DNA from: Planctomycetaceae bacterium
GTDB lineage: Bacteria; Planctomycetota; Planctomycetia; Pirellulales; Thermoguttaceae
Length of the DNA stretch: 8,253 nucleotides
Direction of reading: 5' to 3'
Assembly: GCA_031276415.1 (NCBI GenBank)
Contig: JAISNF010000402.1
Coordinates: 1 to 8,253, forward strand
Part shown: positions 7,301 through 8,253 of the stretch, piece by piece
How the letters are laid out: each line of letters opens with the position of its first letter
Numbering within the stretch: the stretch's first letter is position 1
The notes under the pieces: generated by a model
Databases searched by the model: none
The model's input: the letters and a program-made list of their open reading frames with translations, nothing else
Told to the model about the DNA's origin: nothing
Made by a program: the position numbers and the translations under genes

Positions 7301-8062
7301 TCATTGCCGTTGCGTGAAATCGCTAACGTAACAACAGGAGTTAGTACCGGTTTCGATAAAGCATACGTTTTTAAGCAGGAAGAAATCAAAAAGAAAAAAT
7401 TGGAAAAAAATATTCTGAAAAAACTGGTTATCGGCGGTGAAATGTACCGTTATTATATGACTCCAAAAACAGGAAAAAAATTGATTTACATAACTGACGA
7501 ACATAATATTGATGATTTTCCGAACATTAAAACAGAAATGCAACAATATAAAGTACAATTATTAAAACGCCGTGAAGCGGCAAACGGTGTACGAAAATGG
7601 TTTGCGGTTAATTGGGCTCGTCAAAAAAAACTTTTTGAAAAACCCAAAATTTTGATACGGCAAACAGCAAACCGGATTATGGCTTCGTTTGACGATGAAA
7701 AATGGTATTGTCTCAAAAGCGGAATTATTGTTCAATTATCCAATGAGGGACAATTTTTATACAAATATCTTTTGGGATTATTAAATTCGAAACTGATGAA
7801 TTTTTTATACAAAAATCTGGTCAATGAAAATAACCGGATTTTCCCCGAAGTGAAACCGGTTCAACTTGCTAAACTTCCAATCAAAACAGCCGACATAAAA
7901 AAACAACGAAAAATCGAAACGCTGGTAAACCGGATTATTGTTAAAAAAACAAAAAATGCGTTGACCAATACCAGCGATCTGGAAAAACAAATTGATGAAT
8001 TATTGTATGAAATTTATGACCTTACCAACGAAGAAATAAATATTGTGGAAAAAGAAAATTAA
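4322..8062 (+). CDS. Type IIG restriction enzyme / N6-adenine DNA methyltransferase, single chain (Eco57I-like)
   Basis: This 1246-residue cytoplasmic protein joins nuclease, methylase and specificity parts in one chain. Residues of about 3-195 form the N-terminal domain typical of these enzymes (LTLQQALNKNFLRIKPSR), with a PD-(D/E)XK nuclease core: Asp76 in NDLVIHN, then Glu94 and Lys96 in FEVKNP. The methyltransferase has motif I DPAVGSGHFL at 551-560, a following acidic-loop region FGVDINHNSVQICRLRLW (636-653), and catalytic motif IV NPPY at 835-838, pointing to adenine-N6 methylation. Between them lies a charged, coiled-coil-like stretch at about 753-803. The C-terminus, about 983-1185, fits a TaqI-like target-recognition domain (LREIANVTTGVSTGFDKAYVF). 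All key residues are intact. An in-frame TTG at 4271 would overlap ogt; I prefer the ATG pair at 4322/4325. The recognition site cannot be predicted. It is noticeably AT-richer than the gene at 1352-3754. A BREX PglX is the main alternative, but the nuclease motif argues against it. Confidence 0.9.
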   Translation: MMSLQLLTLQQALNKNFLRIKPSRIETDRFRENLVRLLDCVDDTKSEDFYKIPIAEFLNVTYYEHAYYINIKDKNDLVIHNDNHSDSSVAVIFEVKNPFNKTEMVTPENLNTKAFHELVLYYLRERITYQNLNIRHLIITNINEWFIFDAVVFDQIFAQNKTFVDDFIDFEDGRLINKKTDFFYKNLAAPFIRHLDTKIKCTYFKLSDYSFLLQDDRYDDRIIEIYKIFSPTHLLKLPFANDHNNLDRDFYEELLHIIGVTEIQRGGKFLIERCETQTRNPASILEETITQLDSLNKINRLTNPNQYGCTESERLFNVALELSITWLNRILFIKLLEAQLLLYHKKNPDYFFLHSEKIKNYSDLGNLFFKVLAKKPEERDADVKELFKNVPYLNSSLFEPTDLEQETLVISNLTTGKFLPIFETTVLKDRKGKKRTGKQTTLEYLFDFLNAYNFGSDDEQEKFPEENKTLINAAVLGLIFEKINGYKDGSFFTPGFITMSMCRETIQKAVIQKFNKIKNWECRNLTDIYNHITVKDINEAINIINSIKICDPAVGSGHFLVSALNELIATKSRLGLLMCRDGKLLKEYKVDVVNDELVLSDAFQKRFKYIPNNPEARRIQETLFHEKQRIIENCLFGVDINHNSVQICRLRLWIELLKNAYYKNETELETLPNLDINIKYGNSLISRFAVDAEITSILKRHHRTIEDYRSAIEHYHHAQNREQKREMLQLITSIKNDFQNEIIWNIPQKTRCDKLEGELYRLTNQKSFIKKNKTEKADKENKIQYLKNEITRLKQEVTEIKSNKIFENAFEWRFEFPEILDADGRFLGFDIVIGNPPYGVKYENGMKEWFKHIFSDIHVRTPESYNYFIKLYSIISGEEAFCCFIIPSGFLSQVEFEKTRKLILTNYSPYLILNLGDAVFDVTVPTCIIGFGKQQNSFDSLIYEDLSAAERRELPDLVQKIKNQIKTEQILNNQFHSFVYQPYSAIIDKCYKNSLPLREIANVTTGVSTGFDKAYVFKQEEIKKKKLEKNILKKLVIGGEMYRYYMTPKTGKKLIYITDEHNIDDFPNIKTEMQQYKVQLLKRREAANGVRKWFAVNWARQKKLFEKPKILIRQTANRIMASFDDEKWYCLKSGIIVQLSNEGQFLYKYLLGLLNSKLMNFLYKNLVNENNRIFPEVKPVQLAKLPIKTADIKKQRKIETLVNRIIVKKTKNALTNTSDLEKQIDELLYEIYDLTNEEINIVEKEN

Positions 8063-8106
8063 GTACGAAAAATTTAGACGTTTTATTATAACTGTTCATT
8101 TTATTC

Positions 8107-8121
8107 TTTACCATTCAAATC
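8107..8121 (+). promoter_or_regulatory. Pre-start element TTTACC/ATTCAA before the fumarase gene
   Basis: TTTACC (8107-8112) abuts ATTCAA (8113-8118), and three bases later comes the ATG at 8122. This is the third and most compact occurrence of the pair. The 59-base gap after the type IIG stop contains no hairpin terminator, so read-through into the fumarase gene is possible. Confidence 0.35.
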
Positions 8122-8253
8122 ATGCGAATTGAATACGATACGATGGGACCTGTTCGGGTTCCGAAAGATGTTTATTACGGAGCCCAAACTCAACGGGCAG
8201 TGGAAAATTTTCCAATTTCAGGACGGAAAATGCCCAAAGAATTGATTCACGCT
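8122..8253 (+). CDS. fumC: Class II fumarate hydratase (fumarase C), N-terminal part only
   Basis: Forty-four residues are visible before the window ends. The sequence MRIEYDTMGPVRVPKDVYYG and then AQTQRAVENFPISGRKMP matches the start of class II fumarases, which reversibly hydrate fumarate to L-malate in the citric acid cycle as cytoplasmic homotetramers. GAQTQR followed by ENFPIS and KMPKELIHA is the fumarase pattern. Aspartate ammonia-lyase, the close relative, usually has GxHTxRAxENF at this position, so fumarase is favoured. The signature loop GSSxMPxKxN lies beyond the edge. It is a housekeeping gene and marks ordinary chromosomal context on the right side of the type IIG gene. Confidence 0.9.
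   Translation, partial: MRIEYDTMGPVRVPKDVYYGAQTQRAVENFPISGRKMPKELIHA

Noticed and set aside
4322..8062. BREX PglX or another multi-gene defence methylase
   Set aside because: The N-terminus carries a nuclease motif with the spacing expected of type IIG enzymes, and no BREX, DISARM or other defence partner genes flank it in the window.
8122..8253. Aspartate ammonia-lyase instead of fumarase
   Set aside because: The GAQTQR and KMPKELIHA pattern is typical of class II fumarase; aspartases usually show GxHTxRA and lack KMP here.

Overview
The window is bacterial chromosome, moderately AT-rich and densely coded, with one partial gene on the minus strand at the left edge and five genes on the plus strand. 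None of the ATG starts has a recognisable Shine-Dalgarno sequence. The left-edge gene is a pseudopilin whose N-terminus resembles the GspI-like pseudopilins common in Planctomycetota. A large secreted protein with a toroid-plus-carbohydrate-binding layout and the weak Shine-Dalgarno usage also fit a planctomycete or another PVC-group bacterium. This placement is an inference from two or three proteins and should be held loosely.

Layout. Bases 1-139 (minus) hold the start of a type II secretion/type IV prepilin-like protein, with a good sigma-70-like promoter at 210-237. Bases 140-579 are non-coding and contain a cluster of direct and inverted copies of ATTTGTTTACGA that looks like a regulatory region. 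A HAD-superfamily phosphatase of the beta-phosphoglucomutase type follows (580-1206). Next is an 800-residue exported protein of unknown function with a probable alpha/alpha toroid, a beta-rich middle and a CBM-like C-terminus (1352-3754). Then come an O6-alkylguanine-DNA alkyltransferase (3820-4302) and, 19 bases after it, a 1246-residue single-chain type IIG restriction-modification enzyme (4322-8062). The window ends inside a class II fumarase gene (8122-8253).

How the genes relate. The alkyltransferase and the type IIG enzyme are close enough to be co-transcribed. Both act on DNA, but nothing shows a functional link. The type IIG gene is visibly more AT-rich than the large exported-protein gene, which fits acquisition by transfer into a housekeeping neighbourhood. 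The phosphatase and the exported protein may both belong to carbohydrate use, but only proximity and family tendencies support that.

I see no clearly new multi-gene system. The best leads are the uncharacterised 800-residue exported protein, the repeat cluster at 346-471, and a shared TTWACC...ATTCAA element directly in front of three of the starts. I see no tRNA, rRNA, CRISPR array, insertion sequence or convincing intrinsic terminator.
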